From Nemertoderma westbladi (Eukaryota > Xenacoelomorpha > Nemertodermatida > Nemertodermatidae): a stretch of DNA of 64,000 nucleotides. The stretch is taken from contig JAUCBJ010002164.1 in assembly GCA_032718475.1 (NCBI GenBank), positions 1 through 64,000 of the forward strand, written 5' to 3'. Under the pieces are notes generated by a model, which worked only from the letters and a program-made list of their open reading frames with translations, was not told where the DNA came from and ran no database searches. Positions within the stretch are counted from its first letter, which is position 1, and every line of letters starts with the position of its first letter. Positions 31,417 through 42,833 of the stretch are shown here, one piece after another. A program made the position numbers and the translations under genes.

Positions 31417-32085
31417 GTCCCCCCTGAATTAGTGACAAAATGCACAATTTTGTCATAATTCTGAATCAAAAATTGGTCTGCACATATTTATCCAGTCAGC
31501 GCCTATAAACTTGCCATAAATAAATCTATTTATTTTATTTATTTATTATTATTTTTTTTTATATATATATAGTAAAAATGTTAGTAATGATAAATGAAAC
31601 ACAATTCCAGCAATATTGTTAGTAAAACACACATAATATACGTCACAATAGTGAATCATCACACAAATAAAATGTCTTCATACAAACATTATACTAAGCG
31701 CTATGTGTCACCATGTAAACGTAATTGATCAATACATAATTTCCATGTTAAAGTAAGATCCAACCACCACCACCGACATAGTTAATTATTTTCCATAAAG
31801 GATTAATACGCGTAACTCCATAAAGGTATAATGTCCATCTTAAAGTTCGCAAACTTATATGATAATGATATAAAGTAAAGATCAATCGTATAATCTCAGT
31901 CAGTATAGATTCTTCGTATCATCTCAGTATAGATTCTATCAAAGATTTTCATCTCAACGTAATTCAGATTGTTTCGAGGTTGCTGTGACTCTTTTCGTCT
32001 CTTTAAACTAGAAGAATCAGTCAACTGATTGTTATTTATCTATAAGATATGAATGAAATAATATTAGTTTATTTATTACCATAAT
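31417..32085 (-). other. BEL-N 3' untranslated region
   Basis: About 670 bp of AT-rich DNA between the pol stop and the 3' LTR, including ATATATATA tracts near 31560. It ends with the polypurine tract beside the LTR. No env-like ORF. Confidence 0.7.
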
Positions 32086-35000
32086 TTAATCCTCAGAATT
32101 TTCCTCCAATAAACACAGTTTTGTTATATTTCGTTTATATGTGCGCGAATTGTTGGCTAAAATGTGCACAGAACCCTGACTATCTGGCAGAGTTTTAGTT
32201 ACTCGACCCCACAACCAACGGCTTCTTGGTTGCATATTATCAACAATTAAAACGACGTCATTGACTTTCAGGTTTCGCCGAACGCGCAACCATTTTGGGC
32301 GAGTCATTAATTCAGTTACGTATTCTGGATACCAACGGTCCCAAAATAACGTTGACAGTAGTTGTGCCTGGCGCCAGGTGCGCCGCGAGCACATATCACT
32401 TTCATAAGTAGGTCCCAGTGGTAAATTATACACTGGCCGTTGTAATAGGAAGTGATTCGGTGTGAGTACTTCATCCGAATCAGGGTCGTTAGTCACGGTG
32501 CATAAAGGTCTCCCGTTGACTACGCTCTCAACTTCTAGACACGTAGTATGCAAAACGTCATCATTTACTAGTCTGCTTTGCAATATAGATTTCAATACAT
32601 TCTTGGCAATTTGAATTAGCCTTTCATACACTCCCCCCATATGCGGTGCTTCTGGAGTGATATGCTTCCATTTTACACCCATTGGACGGAGTGCAACTTC
32701 AAATTGAGTATTCCATAGATCTAAGTTTTGGCTCAACTCAGACTCGGCCCCGACAAAGTTGCTGCCATTATCGCACACAATCTCAGCCGGCGGCCCACGG
32801 CGTGCAATAAACCTTCGAAATGCATTGATAAATGCATCCGCCGATGCATCCATTGCAATTTCTAAATGAATTGCACGGCAATTCATACAACAGAATATAA
32901 TAACATACCTCTTTATCTGCGATCTCGCGCGTTTTACGATTACAGGACCAAACATGTCTAAACCTGTAAAGTAAAATGGTGGATAATAGGGTGTTAGTCT
33001 ACTCGCAGGTAGCCCCGCCATAATCTGATTTAATCTCCTTGCCTTCACCTTCCTGCAAATGAAACACCTAGAAATAATTTGTCTACATAGAATTTGTAGA
33101 TTGTTAATGTGATACGATTCACGTAATTTGATAAGCACTTGATTGTAACTAGCATGAAATAATGCCAGGTGTGTACTGAGTATTAAAACACGAACTATGA
33201 TGTGTGACTTATCAATAATGATAGGGTAGGCTGAGTCATATGAAATTGGAGCCTTACAAATGCGGCTACCAACCCGTAATAAACCATCTCCTGAAATAAA
33301 TGGGCACAATTTAGAAATATTACTAGAAACTGAAACATTTAAGCCCGATTTAATTGCCTTAATTTCCTTAGAAAATAACTGTGATTGTGCATAGAATAGT
33401 ATACGAACACCTGCGTTGTTCATTTCTTCAACAGATATTAATTTACCCTTAATGTAATTAATATAACTTGCATCTGTTGAATATTTGTACAGTCGTATTA
33501 ACCACGCACACATCAACCGTAATTTATTCCAAGATGAATATTTACTAATTAGGGTATCAAGAGGAATGTTGTTTTGAGGGACGCTACTATTACCCTCCGT
33601 CTTTACCTTTCGTATACTTAAGTTCAATGACTCTGTTAATGTATCTTGCCAAAAATCAATAAGGTTCTCAGAATTGTCGTCCTCGTCAGTACCAATGTCC
33701 TTTATATTGGTATGATTAATTTTAACATCTGGATCATTATCGCTTATGTCAAATAAGGTATTTGGAGTCCATCTAGACTCATCCTGACTGAGGAACTCGG
33801 GACCCGTAAACCACATTCCCGATTTAGAAAGGGCGCCGGCTGACAAACCACGACTAACGTCATCGGCTGGGTTATCTACCCCAGGAACGTGTCTCCATTG
33901 GCTCCTGTCTGATAACTGCAATATGGTTTGAACCCGATTTGCTACGAATCGCTTAAATTGCTTATTATCGTTATTTATCTGTCCTAAAACAATAGTTGAA
34001 TCACTCCAAAAGGTACTTCTACTAATTTCAAGTTCCTCTAACTCATTTATCAATTGTCTATTAATCAGAACAGCATCATGTGCTGCCTGTAGTTCTCGGC
34101 GTGCTACTGACGGCTTGTTTGCTATAGGCACAATATTACCCTTAGAAAATAAATATGAGACAGTAAAGGTTGTCCCCGATATAATTCGAATGTAAGATAC
34201 CGAACCATATGCTAGGTCTGAAGCATCGGCAAAATGGTGCAACTCACATACGGCGTCATTGTCCAAGACTAAGTCCACAGAAAAATACGACCTAGGGATA
34301 GATATGTTTGATAATATTTTTATCTGGTCCTGCCACTTACTCCATTGTTTCTGCAAACTAACAGTGAGTTTTTCGTTCCAACCTAAATCTGCTTTCCACA
34401 TCCTCTGAAGTATAATTCTACCGGCGATTAAGAATGGACAAAGTATGTTCAAAGGGTCGTAAATAGAACTCAAAACCGCCAAACATTCCCTCTTGGTGGT
34501 TCCTACCGGCTTCTCCTTATAATGAAATACTATTCGATCTGATTCTGTATCCCACATAACTCCCAAAACTCTACAAACAGGCAACTTATCGAAATCTAAG
34601 TCAATAATACCATTATCCCTTTCAGTTATGGGTAAGGAATTTATAAATTCCTTTGAATTTGAGTTAAATTTCGTTAACCTAAACCCATACTTGCCTAAGA
34701 TCTCTACTGCACCACTAGCTATTGCTATTAATTCTTTATGCGACTTTGCAGAGCGTGCACAATCATCTACATAAAATGATTTCAATATAGTCATAATGAT
34801 ATTGCGATCATAAATATCCTTATTATCCCATCCACACTTCTTGAGTGCATATGAGGACACACATGAACTGTCCTTAGCTCCAAATATATGGCGTGTCATA
34901 ACATAGGTATCTATGCTGTCAGATCCTTCAGGTTTCCATAACAACCGTAAACTGTCACTATCCTCAGGAGGTACTCCTACCTGATGAAACATACCTTCAA

Positions 35001-38000
35001 TGTCTGCTGTGAAGGCATACGGATATTGACGAAAGCTGGTTAACACTCCTATAATTTTTTCAGTTAAATTAGGTCCTTCTAAAAGCTCAGAGTTTAAGGA
35101 ATGACCCTTGTATGTAGCAGCGGCGTCATTGACAATCCTGATTTTCCCAGGTTTGTTAATGTTCTCCACGTAATGGTGGGGTAAGTAGTAACTCTGTGGG
35201 CCGGGAGATAATTCTGAGTCCGTCAGCTTCCGCAGGAATCCTTTATCCATATAGTTATTTAGATTCTCTTGATACAGTCTCCTAATAATTGGTTTGGATT
35301 TTAGACGAGATAATAAATGTCCGAGACGTGCTCGTGCAATAACGTAATTGTTAATAAGCTTTGGGGGCCTAGTTTTCCAAAGCATTCCAATTTGGAAACG
35401 TCCATCAACTAACTTCGTTGTTTCTCTCATTATTTTTAGTGCCTTTAGATCATCTTGCGAATAAGCTAAATTTTCGTCATCAAGCTCTGGTGTTAGATTA
35501 TATTGTTGTCTTATATTATTTGGAAAACGTTCAAGACCTAACAATTGTTTTACCTGGACGTTCAGGTCATCTGAACCATTCACTATTCTTGTTTGTGTAA
35601 AGTTTAAGTTTTCATTTTTACCAGATTCTGTAGGGGTAGACCCTACCGGACCCTTTACACACCATCCGAAAGGTGTCCGAATTGCTACCGGTCCATCCTC
35701 AACAGAACTACAAACTCTCAGTTGATCATACAACAATGCACGTGGTTTATTGCATCCCAGCAATATTGTAACGTCTCCAACATCAACATTTGGATTAACT
35801 AAATGAGATTCTATATCACTTAAGTGTGGCCATAAGTTTAAATTAATTTTCCTTATGTCATATTTGTATGCATGTCGAAAATTAGGCACTACATACACCT
35901 TATCTATTGTGATTTTGAAATCGTTATCTATATCTAATTTTCCTTTAACAGGTTTAATCACACACGAAGTAAACCCCACATCTACATCCTTGTCTGGTTC
36001 AAAAACAGTTTTAACATTCAAAGAAGTTGTAGACATTTCTATGCCAAGCTGCTTAACAAGTGATTCATCTATTACTGATGTAGTTGACCCGGGGTCAAGC
36101 AGTGCAAATGTCGTAATAAATTTATCCTTTAAATGCAATTCAACTGGTACAACTGATAACCACACAGCTGGCGTTACTATTTGCGAATAATTGATGACGT
36201 CATGGCCACTGGTAACTGCAGTACTTGTCGCCGAAATTTCCCCTTCACTCATATCTGCCTTGGGTGTGGATTGTCCATTATTGTGTGATGGTGGTATAGG
36301 CTCTGTTGTAGACTTGTGTTTTGCTAAATAGGTGTGATCGTGTAAACTAGTATGATGCTTTCGCCCACAACCGTCTACCTCACATCGTAAATAATTTTTG
36401 CAATTATATGTATTATGGCCCTTCCTCAAACAGTTTCTGCATAAATTATTCCCTTTAACGTAAATGGATCTTTTACCAAACGTCCATTTCAAATATTCTG
36501 GACATTCTCTTATCAAATGCTCTCCGTTACATTTTATACATTGCTTCGGCCTAGGTGTATTACCGACTTTATCTAACTGTGGTACAGTATCACATTCCTC
36601 TCGCTTATTATTACTATTACTTGATATATCGGTATTTAATGTTGTCACCTTTGGCCTGGGTTCTAGTTTAGATTTAGCATACTCAATCTCACTGCGCGAG
36701 CTATTATGTTTATTATTTTGAGACTTCGTATGTGATAAACTATAAACTGGATCGTTTAATTGATCAGCTAATTCTTTAACAAAGTCGGACAAATCTTCAA
36801 GATTTGGCTCTCTGTTATATTGCTTACGCATTTTCTGTGCCCTCTTTATCCATGCGAACTGATCTCGCTCTGGTAAATTACCCGCAACACTTCTCAGGTT
36901 ACTGGTGGCATTCATCTGCTGGGATTCAGAAAAATGCTTTAGGACAACTACTTTGCTCTTAATTTTATCCGCATATTGCCGTAATTTCATCTTTCTTTGA
37001 TCTGCACTTCCTTCTAAATTAACATTCTCAGTTAGGTCACGTAATGTAGACTCTACTATTGTGCTCGGGTGTCCATAACGTTCGTGCAAACGCTCCCATG
37101 CCAATTTATAACCATCAGCAAACCCATTTAAATCCTTAATTAATTTACGAGCGTCTAGATCTGTGTATTGAATCAAATAGGCTAGCTTTTCTACATCAGA
37201 AAAGGGATGGCAGTCTACTTGCGATCTAAAGGTAGCTACAAAGGAAATATAATCAGATGGGTCTCCTGTGAATTTGATTGGCTCAGGTTTCGGTAAAGAC
37301 AGTTTAGTGTTAAAATTTCCTAAAGCTGCCAAAGTTTGGGCTGCAGTTGTGTTATTAATATCTACCGTAGTGGACATAGGGTTCGTCATATTATACATTT
37401 GAGTATTACCAACATTTGGTAAAAAATTATGATTATTTGGTTGAGGTATATGACTATATCCCCTCCCGTTGCATACATTACTAGCAGCACTAGGTATATT
37501 TGAAGTAGAATAGCCATTAGGCTTATATATAGGAGAAAACTGCAAAGCTATTGATTCTGGCATAGTACCATGTGCACTATAATTACTCTGCGGTTGCCAG
37601 TTATAGTAATCGTTGGGGTTACTAGGTGGAGCATCATTAGAGCCACCGAAGGATACTCTATTGGCTGTTGTAGTACCAGTATTGTTATGGTAACTATTAG
37701 TAGCGCTATTACTACTAGCAGCTGCATATGGATTAAATGGTACGTCTGGTACACAACTACCCATAAATGGCTGCGATACATTTTGGGGACGGGCCTGTGG
37801 TCTACGTTTTTGTGTCCCGACATTGTAACTATTTGTGTTAAATGGCGCATCACAATGTGGTACACTATTTTGGACAACAGTAGACCTCATGGTGTTTGGT
37901 TGTTTAACATTTGATTTAATTGGTTCGGTTACTGCCTCTGCTGTCAGTCCCGATATCGATATAGAGACTGGAGGGTACTCTATACATGTTGTTGCTTCAA

Positions 38001-38967
38001 CTAAGTGTCCCACAGACTCGTCTGGATTATTCTGCTTTATGATAGCACTAAATTTTTTACTTAGAATGGATTCACCTTGAGGCGTTTCCCCCAACAAGCT
38101 TTGCTCTGCTATAGCCAGCGTTACATCCAAACTGGCCCTCTCTAATTCATCCTCTGCAGCAGCTGCTGCTAGAGATTCTTTCATCTTGGCTTCTAATTCA
38201 CGCATTCTAGAGCCCTGCTTCACTTCCAGTCGCTTGGTTTCTAATTTTGCCATTGCTCTAATTAATTTAGTTGAACTTGCTACAGAAGCCATGGAATGAA
38301 TAGAACCTCCTACAGATTTATCTGGTAATTTATTCAAAGGTAAGTTATCTGATGTAAAGGCAGAATGTTCTCTTAGGGATGTTTGAATAAAACGTTGTTT
38401 GGATCTTAGAAATTCGTCAATTTCATAAATTTTTTGTTCCATATCGATGTTATGTTTCTCAAAATATTGTAACAAATCGTCAGCCCCTTCTTTAGAATGT
38501 TCTAACAAACTAATATGGGTTTCGTTAAAGATTTCATGAATCTGTTCTTGCGATGATATACACAAACTGTGTAATCTCTTTATATTAATCTCATCATAAT
38601 CCTTCAAAGAATCCCTTTTGAATTCGTTATATTTTAAGGTAAAAAATGATTTATGTCCCCTTATAGAATTCTTAACATCAGATAACTTTGGCATCAATAT
38701 TTGAGTAGTTTTTTCTTTTGTTTGCTGCCGCGTTTTTTGACGCACGGTTCTCTCAGACTGCTGAAATACACCGTTAGCACTACCTATATTTTGGGTACCA
38801 GCAGTTGATGCTGTAACAAACGCGTCTTGTATCTGTGTAGAAGATAAAGGATTTAACAATATATTTGAAGATACTGACTCACCATCATCGTCACTGTCCA
38901 TAGAAGGACTCTCCTCATCTTCGTCAGCGTGTGATGGCACCAATGTTTCATCCATTGTTATTAACAA
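32086..38967 (-). CDS. BEL-N gag-pol polyprotein, intact
   Basis: 2293 residues in one frame. Residues 1-340 are polar with coiled-coil character (KLETKRLEVKQGSRMRELEA). An Asn/Ser-rich linker follows. DUF1759 gag domain at about 560-705 (KPEPIKFTGDPSDYISF). Zinc knuckles at about 809-865 (CIKCNGEHLIREC, CRNCLRKGHNTYNC, CEVDGCGRKHH). Retropepsin near 955 has LLDPGSTTSVI, Pro in the middle of the D-x-G triad. RT at about 1255-1480 has YYLPHHYV, FTADIEGMFHQV and catalytic YVDD near 1400. RNase H near 1580 (HFADASDLAYG), with ARRELQAA and NPADDVSRG. Integrase zinc finger near 1930-1972; core Asp in GLDMFGP (about 1999), Asp in DNGSNFVG (about 2066), Glu in GGVYERLIQ (about 2115). DUF5641-type C-terminus near 2200. 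The start at 38967 is the first Met; MDETLVPSH four codons on is an alternative. All expected catalytic motifs are present. Confidence 0.96.
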   Translation of the reverse strand: MLITMDETLVPSHADEDEESPSMDSDDDGESVSSNILLNPLSSTQIQDAFVTASTAGTQNIGSANGVFQQSERTVRQKTRQQTKEKTTQILMPKLSDVKNSIRGHKSFFTLKYNEFKRDSLKDYDEINIKRLHSLCISSQEQIHEIFNETHISLLEHSKEGADDLLQYFEKHNIDMEQKIYEIDEFLRSKQRFIQTSLREHSAFTSDNLPLNKLPDKSVGGSIHSMASVASSTKLIRAMAKLETKRLEVKQGSRMRELEAKMKESLAAAAAEDELERASLDVTLAIAEQSLLGETPQGESILSKKFSAIIKQNNPDESVGHLVEATTCIEYPPVSISISGLTAEAVTEPIKSNVKQPNTMRSTVVQNSVPHCDAPFNTNSYNVGTQKRRPQARPQNVSQPFMGSCVPDVPFNPYAAASSNSATNSYHNNTGTTTANRVSFGGSNDAPPSNPNDYYNWQPQSNYSAHGTMPESIALQFSPIYKPNGYSTSNIPSAASNVCNGRGYSHIPQPNNHNFLPNVGNTQMYNMTNPMSTTVDINNTTAAQTLAALGNFNTKLSLPKPEPIKFTGDPSDYISFVATFRSQVDCHPFSDVEKLAYLIQYTDLDARKLIKDLNGFADGYKLAWERLHERYGHPSTIVESTLRDLTENVNLEGSADQRKMKLRQYADKIKSKVVVLKHFSESQQMNATSNLRSVAGNLPERDQFAWIKRAQKMRKQYNREPNLEDLSDFVKELADQLNDPVYSLSHTKSQNNKHNSSRSEIEYAKSKLEPRPKVTTLNTDISSNSNNKREECDTVPQLDKVGNTPRPKQCIKCNGEHLIRECPEYLKWTFGKRSIYVKGNNLCRNCLRKGHNTYNCKNYLRCEVDGCGRKHHTSLHDHTYLAKHKSTTEPIPPSHNNGQSTPKADMSEGEISATSTAVTSGHDVINYSQIVTPAVWLSVVPVELHLKDKFITTFALLDPGSTTSVIDESLVKQLGIEMSTTSLNVKTVFEPDKDVDVGFTSCVIKPVKGKLDIDNDFKITIDKVYVVPNFRHAYKYDIRKINLNLWPHLSDIESHLVNPNVDVGDVTILLGCNKPRALLYDQLRVCSSVEDGPVAIRTPFGWCVKGPVGSTPTESGKNENLNFTQTRIVNGSDDLNVQVKQLLGLERFPNNIRQQYNLTPELDDENLAYSQDDLKALKIMRETTKLVDGRFQIGMLWKTRPPKLINNYVIARARLGHLLSRLKSKPIIRRLYQENLNNYMDKGFLRKLTDSELSPGPQSYYLPHHYVENINKPGKIRIVNDAAATYKGHSLNSELLEGPNLTEKIIGVLTSFRQYPYAFTADIEGMFHQVGVPPEDSDSLRLLWKPEGSDSIDTYVMTRHIFGAKDSSCVSSYALKKCGWDNKDIYDRNIIMTILKSFYVDDCARSAKSHKELIAIASGAVEILGKYGFRLTKFNSNSKEFINSLPITERDNGIIDLDFDKLPVCRVLGVMWDTESDRIVFHYKEKPVGTTKRECLAVLSSIYDPLNILCPFLIAGRIILQRMWKADLGWNEKLTVSLQKQWSKWQDQIKILSNISIPRSYFSVDLVLDNDAVCELHHFADASDLAYGSVSYIRIISGTTFTVSYLFSKGNIVPIANKPSVARRELQAAHDAVLINRQLINELEELEISRSTFWSDSTIVLGQINNDNKQFKRFVANRVQTILQLSDRSQWRHVPGVDNPADDVSRGLSAGALSKSGMWFTGPEFLSQDESRWTPNTLFDISDNDPDVKINHTNIKDIGTDEDDNSENLIDFWQDTLTESLNLSIRKVKTEGNSSVPQNNIPLDTLISKYSSWNKLRLMCAWLIRLYKYSTDASYINYIKGKLISVEEMNNAGVRILFYAQSQLFSKEIKAIKSGLNVSVSSNISKLCPFISGDGLLRVGSRICKAPISYDSAYPIIIDKSHIIVRVLILSTHLALFHASYNQVLIKLRESYHINNLQILCRQIISRCFICRKVKARRLNQIMAGLPASRLTPYYPPFYFTGLDMFGPVIVKRARSQIKRYVIIFCCMNCRAIHLEIAMDASADAFINAFRRFIARRGPPAEIVCDNGSNFVGAESELSQNLDLWNTQFEVALRPMGVKWKHITPEAPHMGGVYERLIQIAKNVLKSILQSRLVNDDVLHTTCLEVESVVNGRPLCTVTNDPDSDEVLTPNHFLLQRPVYNLPLGPTYESDMCSRRTWRQAQLLSTLFWDRWYPEYVTELMTRPKWLRVRRNLKVNDVVLIVDNMQPRSRWLWGRVTKTLPDSQGSVHILANNSRTYKRNITKLCLLEENSED

Positions 38968-39089
38968 TAGTATTACAACTACGTACTGTAAATTTACTTC
39001 TATGAATTTATTAAATTACAGTAAACTAAATTATCTATTAATTTATTATTAGTTAATTTAATTTGTATATTTGATTTGTTGTTATTAAA
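38968..39089 (-). other. BEL-N leader
   Basis: 122 bp of AT-rich leader between 5' LTR and gag. Immediately after the LTR the minus strand reads TTTAATAACAACAAATC; no TGG-type primer-binding site is obvious. Confidence 0.6.
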
Positions 39090-39902
39090 TGTTCCGGCAA
39101 AACATTATCATTTGTCAATAGATATTGACCTTAGTGAAATATGAATATGTAAAAACATATCTAAGTAAATTCCGTGCCGAAAGGAATTTATTTGTGGGTA
39201 ATGCTTCGTGCCCTTTATTGTGGATCGGAATATAGAGTTATGTCTAGTAAAATATTGGAATATTATTAAAGTATTATTTGTTATAATAACGCTCATTGAT
39301 ATGATACAATATATTGGCCTAAATTATACTTAAATCGATATTCACTAAATAATCTACTAACATATAATAATCTATAAACCCATAACAACAAATCACTGGC
39401 ACTACCAACTAATGAATGTTGTGTGCTGCCTTATATACTCATACGTGATGAAGAGATGATATGAGATGATAATGGGTTAGTTACAATGTAGGAAAGCTGA
39501 TTTCATGAGCCTTGATATTGGTGGTGTGGTTAGATAACCAATAAGAGCTGACCAATTAACACTGTCACTTGTCACTGTGTTGACATTATATTGTGTTTCA
39601 GTCAAAGTATAAATCTGAAAGTGACTAGAAGCGGGATGATATTGAGTTATTGGATTATAGGTATGGAATGGTAGAATGAGATAATGTAACTTTATTTATT
39701 TATTTACTTTATTACATCATTTATTTATTTACTTTAAATAACTTTATTCTTTTATTACATTATTATATTATTTGAACTTATTTGTTTTCTTAGATAGAGC
39801 GCACTATAAATATTTTAATGCTACGCTCTTTAATGACGCACTAGAAATATTTTAATGCTACGCCATTGTTACGCTTGACTTGCAGACTGACTTGCATTAA
39901 CA
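39090..39902 (-). repeat. 5' LTR of BEL-N
   Basis: 813 bp, identical by eye to 30604-31416. It is expected to drive minus-strand transcription of gag-pol. Confidence 0.95.
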
Positions 39903-42833
39903 GGGGCTACAGAACCTTAGAGCGACCGACTGGCTCATGATTCACCTTGCTATTCTCCTCCCTGGAATAATGGTCGAGGATGGGGTGATGGTGTAGAACA
40001 CAATCTTTGGTTGGACTCTTCTAGGACGCCATTCCTCTATGAGACCGAAACTCTCTCGGTCCTTCTGCATCTGTACCAGGGGGCTGGACGTCCTATGGGA
40101 CCTGGTGACCATTGGAATTACGCCCAAGACTGACGATGAAGCCTCGGACTCCTTCGTCCACCCACGCATTGTTGGGGGTCGTTTCGAAATAAACCTCCCC
40201 CATATCGATGACTGCCACCCAGCGAGTAACTATAGTCATGTCCCCCCATGCCAACTCACTCCCAACCATCTCGAAGGACTCAAGCAGCTTGAGTCCCTGG
40301 GGCGCACCTCCACCCCCCACTGCTTACTTCTTGCCGCACCATGCCATGGTGCTGCATGGAAAGATACGAATTGTCTTCGACGGCGGCTGGAAGTCGCCCA
40401 ACAGCCTCCCCATCAACGACTCTCTGAAGACAGGTCCAAACCTCCCCCCGCTACTCTTCAACATCGCCCTGCGATTCTGAGTCTACCCCCGCGTGGCCAT
40501 AGGGGACATCGTCAAAGCGTTTCACCAGATCTCTATTGCCAACCCGGACCATGTGTACCTCTGCATACTGTGGCGAGATGAGGAGGGGGAGGTCGTGAGC
40601 TACTTCGTTCGCCTTCCGTTTGGAGTCAACTGCTCCTCGAGCGCCCTCCAGTCTACCCTGCGAGTCCTATTCGGCCTGCCTGCGGATGCTGCTTCAGCCC
40701 CAGAGTAGTCGAGCTTTCCTGTTGATGCGACCCCAGTTGGTGACCCCTCGGCCATTGACACCTTAGTCGTTGACTCTCCAGCCATTGAACCATGCACTCT
40801 TTCTCGTCTCCTAGCTAGTCTCTACTTCGATGATGTGGTCCTAGGGGGAGACACCGCGGCTGAAGTGAACCAGCTCAGGGAGACCCTCTCTGACCTACTG
40901 AGCCACGCCTCCATGGACCTCCACAAGTGGAGGTCAACGAATCCCATCAGCAAAGGGGAGAGCTTTCCGACCCGAGTACTGGGAATTCCATGGGACCCCA
41001 TTGCCGACAAAATCTCAGTCAACCTCGACAATGTTGCCCTGCCTAAGGTGTTCACTAAGAGGTCCTTACTGGCCTGCACCGCCTCATCTTCAACCTTCTG
41101 GGTCTCCACTCCCCTTGGATGCTTTATCTGTGCTTGCAACTGCAGGCAACCTGGTACACTGGCTCTGGGTGGGACCATCCACTAGACCCTTCTGCCATGA
41201 GTAACTGCATGAATCTCCTTTCCCGCATACCTAAGATCCCACCTGCCGTACCCCGGAACTGCTCGCACCCAGACTGTATCGAGTTCTATGTCGATGCTTC
41301 ACCCAAAGCCTATGCGGCTTGTCTCTATACACTGCAGGGGGGTGTGCGGACTCTGCTTTGCGCCAAAGCGCGCACTGCGCTATGGCAGCCCCAACTTTTG
41401 ATACCTCGCCTGGAGCTGATGGCGGCTCTGCTGGGAACCCGTCTATATGTATCCGTCCTCGAGGCACACAAAGACCTCCCTGGGGTCAAGGCCCGCTTCT
41501 ATTCAGACTCTACGATAACCCTCGCCTGGCTGAGTAAACCTTCCGTAACCTGGAAAACTTTCCTGCGCAACCGGGTGGGCGAGATCCAGCTCCGCGCACC
41601 CTCCTATCTCTGATCCCACATACCAGGGAGTCTGAACCTGGCAGACATTACTACCCGCGGGTTCAACCTCGTCGATCTTAACCATGTACCAGTCGTTGAC
41701 CCGCTGGACATTGACCCTCGACACGCGACTCTGGAGAGCCACTGTCTGTTGTCTTGTCCTGCCATAGGGAGAGAGACTGTCGTAGACCTCCTACGTTTTT
41801 CGACACTCACCCGCTCGGTTCGGGTTATGGCATGGGTGTCTCGCTCCATCCACAACTGCCAGGTTCATTGGCGAACCCGCAACTCCACTGCTAGCAGCTC
41901 CCTCAGTGGAGAGGAGCGAGCCCAAGCCCTTATCTCACTCTTCTATTTGGAACAGTGCTCGCTGATGAGCGCTGACATAGAGCTGATCCTGGATGGAGAT
42001 GCTAGCGAGTCCACCCCCTGGCCCTTCCGCCCCTTTATCGATCCGAGGAACATGGACATGGTTGTCCTCGAACCCGGGAACAATCGCTTCTGCTTCTGCC
42101 CAAGAAGTCCCCCCTCGCGTGCCTGATTGCCTGGGACGTTCACATCAACTCTAAACATGGGGGCGTCTCCATGATGATGTCTGAGCTGGCCGAACTGTCT
42201 GGATCGCTGGCCTTCGCTCAATCTGCAAGAAAGTTACCCATGACTGCACTCGATGCTGCCGCTATCACTCCCGCCACTTCGGCACGCCTGAGGGGGGGCT
42301 GCCCGAATTCTGCGTACTGCCCGGTGTGATCCCGTTCCAGTCCACCGGCTTGGACTATGCGAGTGGCCTTGTTAACGACTTGGGAGAAATGCGGCACATT
42401 CTCCTCTTGACGTGCGCGTCCACACGCACCCGGCACCTCGAGCTCACCGGGAGCTTTTACTCCGAGGATACTTTCAATGCCCTAAGCCATTTCGCTGCGT
42501 GTAGGGGCACACCTGAGGTGTTGTATTCCGACAATGCCGCCACCTTTAAACTTCTGGGCAAGGTTTTGTCCAGCTCCAAATTGAACTTTATTGCTCTCCA
42601 CAAGCCGTGGCATGGCGGATTCTGGGAATGGATGGTGGGGGTTGTGAAGCAAGCGCTTCGCAAGAGTCTGGGACGAGCAGCCCTCACGGACGACGATCTG
42701 CGCACTGTACTGGCCGAAGTCGAGGCCGCAGTGAACCATAGACCCCTCATCCAGACCTCCGATGACACTCACGAACCTCTCACTCCAGCATACTTCCTCT
42801 TCAGTGGGACCCCACCAGCGTTGACTCCACTTC
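39903..42833 (+). pseudogene. BEL-B pol: RT, RNase H and integrase remnants
   Basis: Continuation of BEL-B after the BEL-N insertion, spread over several frames with stops. Readable in order are a protease/RT linker (NTIFGWTLLGR); RT pieces GKIRIVFDGG, GDIVKAFHQISI, VVSYFVRLPFGVNCSS and the catalytic YFDDVVLGG near 40823; and RNase H FYVDASPKAYAACLY, RLELMAALLGTRL and YSDSTITLAWLS (41270-41610). Integrase core motifs are TGLDYASG (first Asp), YSDNAATFKLLG (second Asp) and GGFWEWMVGVVKQ (Glu region) at 42326-42830. The integrase zinc finger is degraded. The integrase frame then runs straight into LINE copy 3 at about 42834, so the BEL C-terminus and 3' LTR are missing. Clearly inactive. Confidence 0.9.

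Larger units (their letters stand above)
30604..39902 (-). mobile_element. BEL-N: full-length BEL/Pao retrotransposon, minus strand
   Basis: A 9.3-kb insertion in the protease/RT junction of BEL-B. LTRs of 813 bp each (30604-31416 and 39090-39902) appear identical by eye, with TG...CA ends (plus-strand view: TGTTCCGGC...GCATTAACA). The pentamer GGGGC lies on both sides (30599-30603 and 39903-39907), a 5-bp target duplication typical of BEL/Pao. A purine tract on the minus strand (TCAGGGGGGAC) abuts the 3' LTR at 31417. A single gag-pol frame of 2293 codons has no stop. Identical LTRs, an intact frame and target duplication indicate a very recent insertion and possible activity. Confidence 0.96.
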
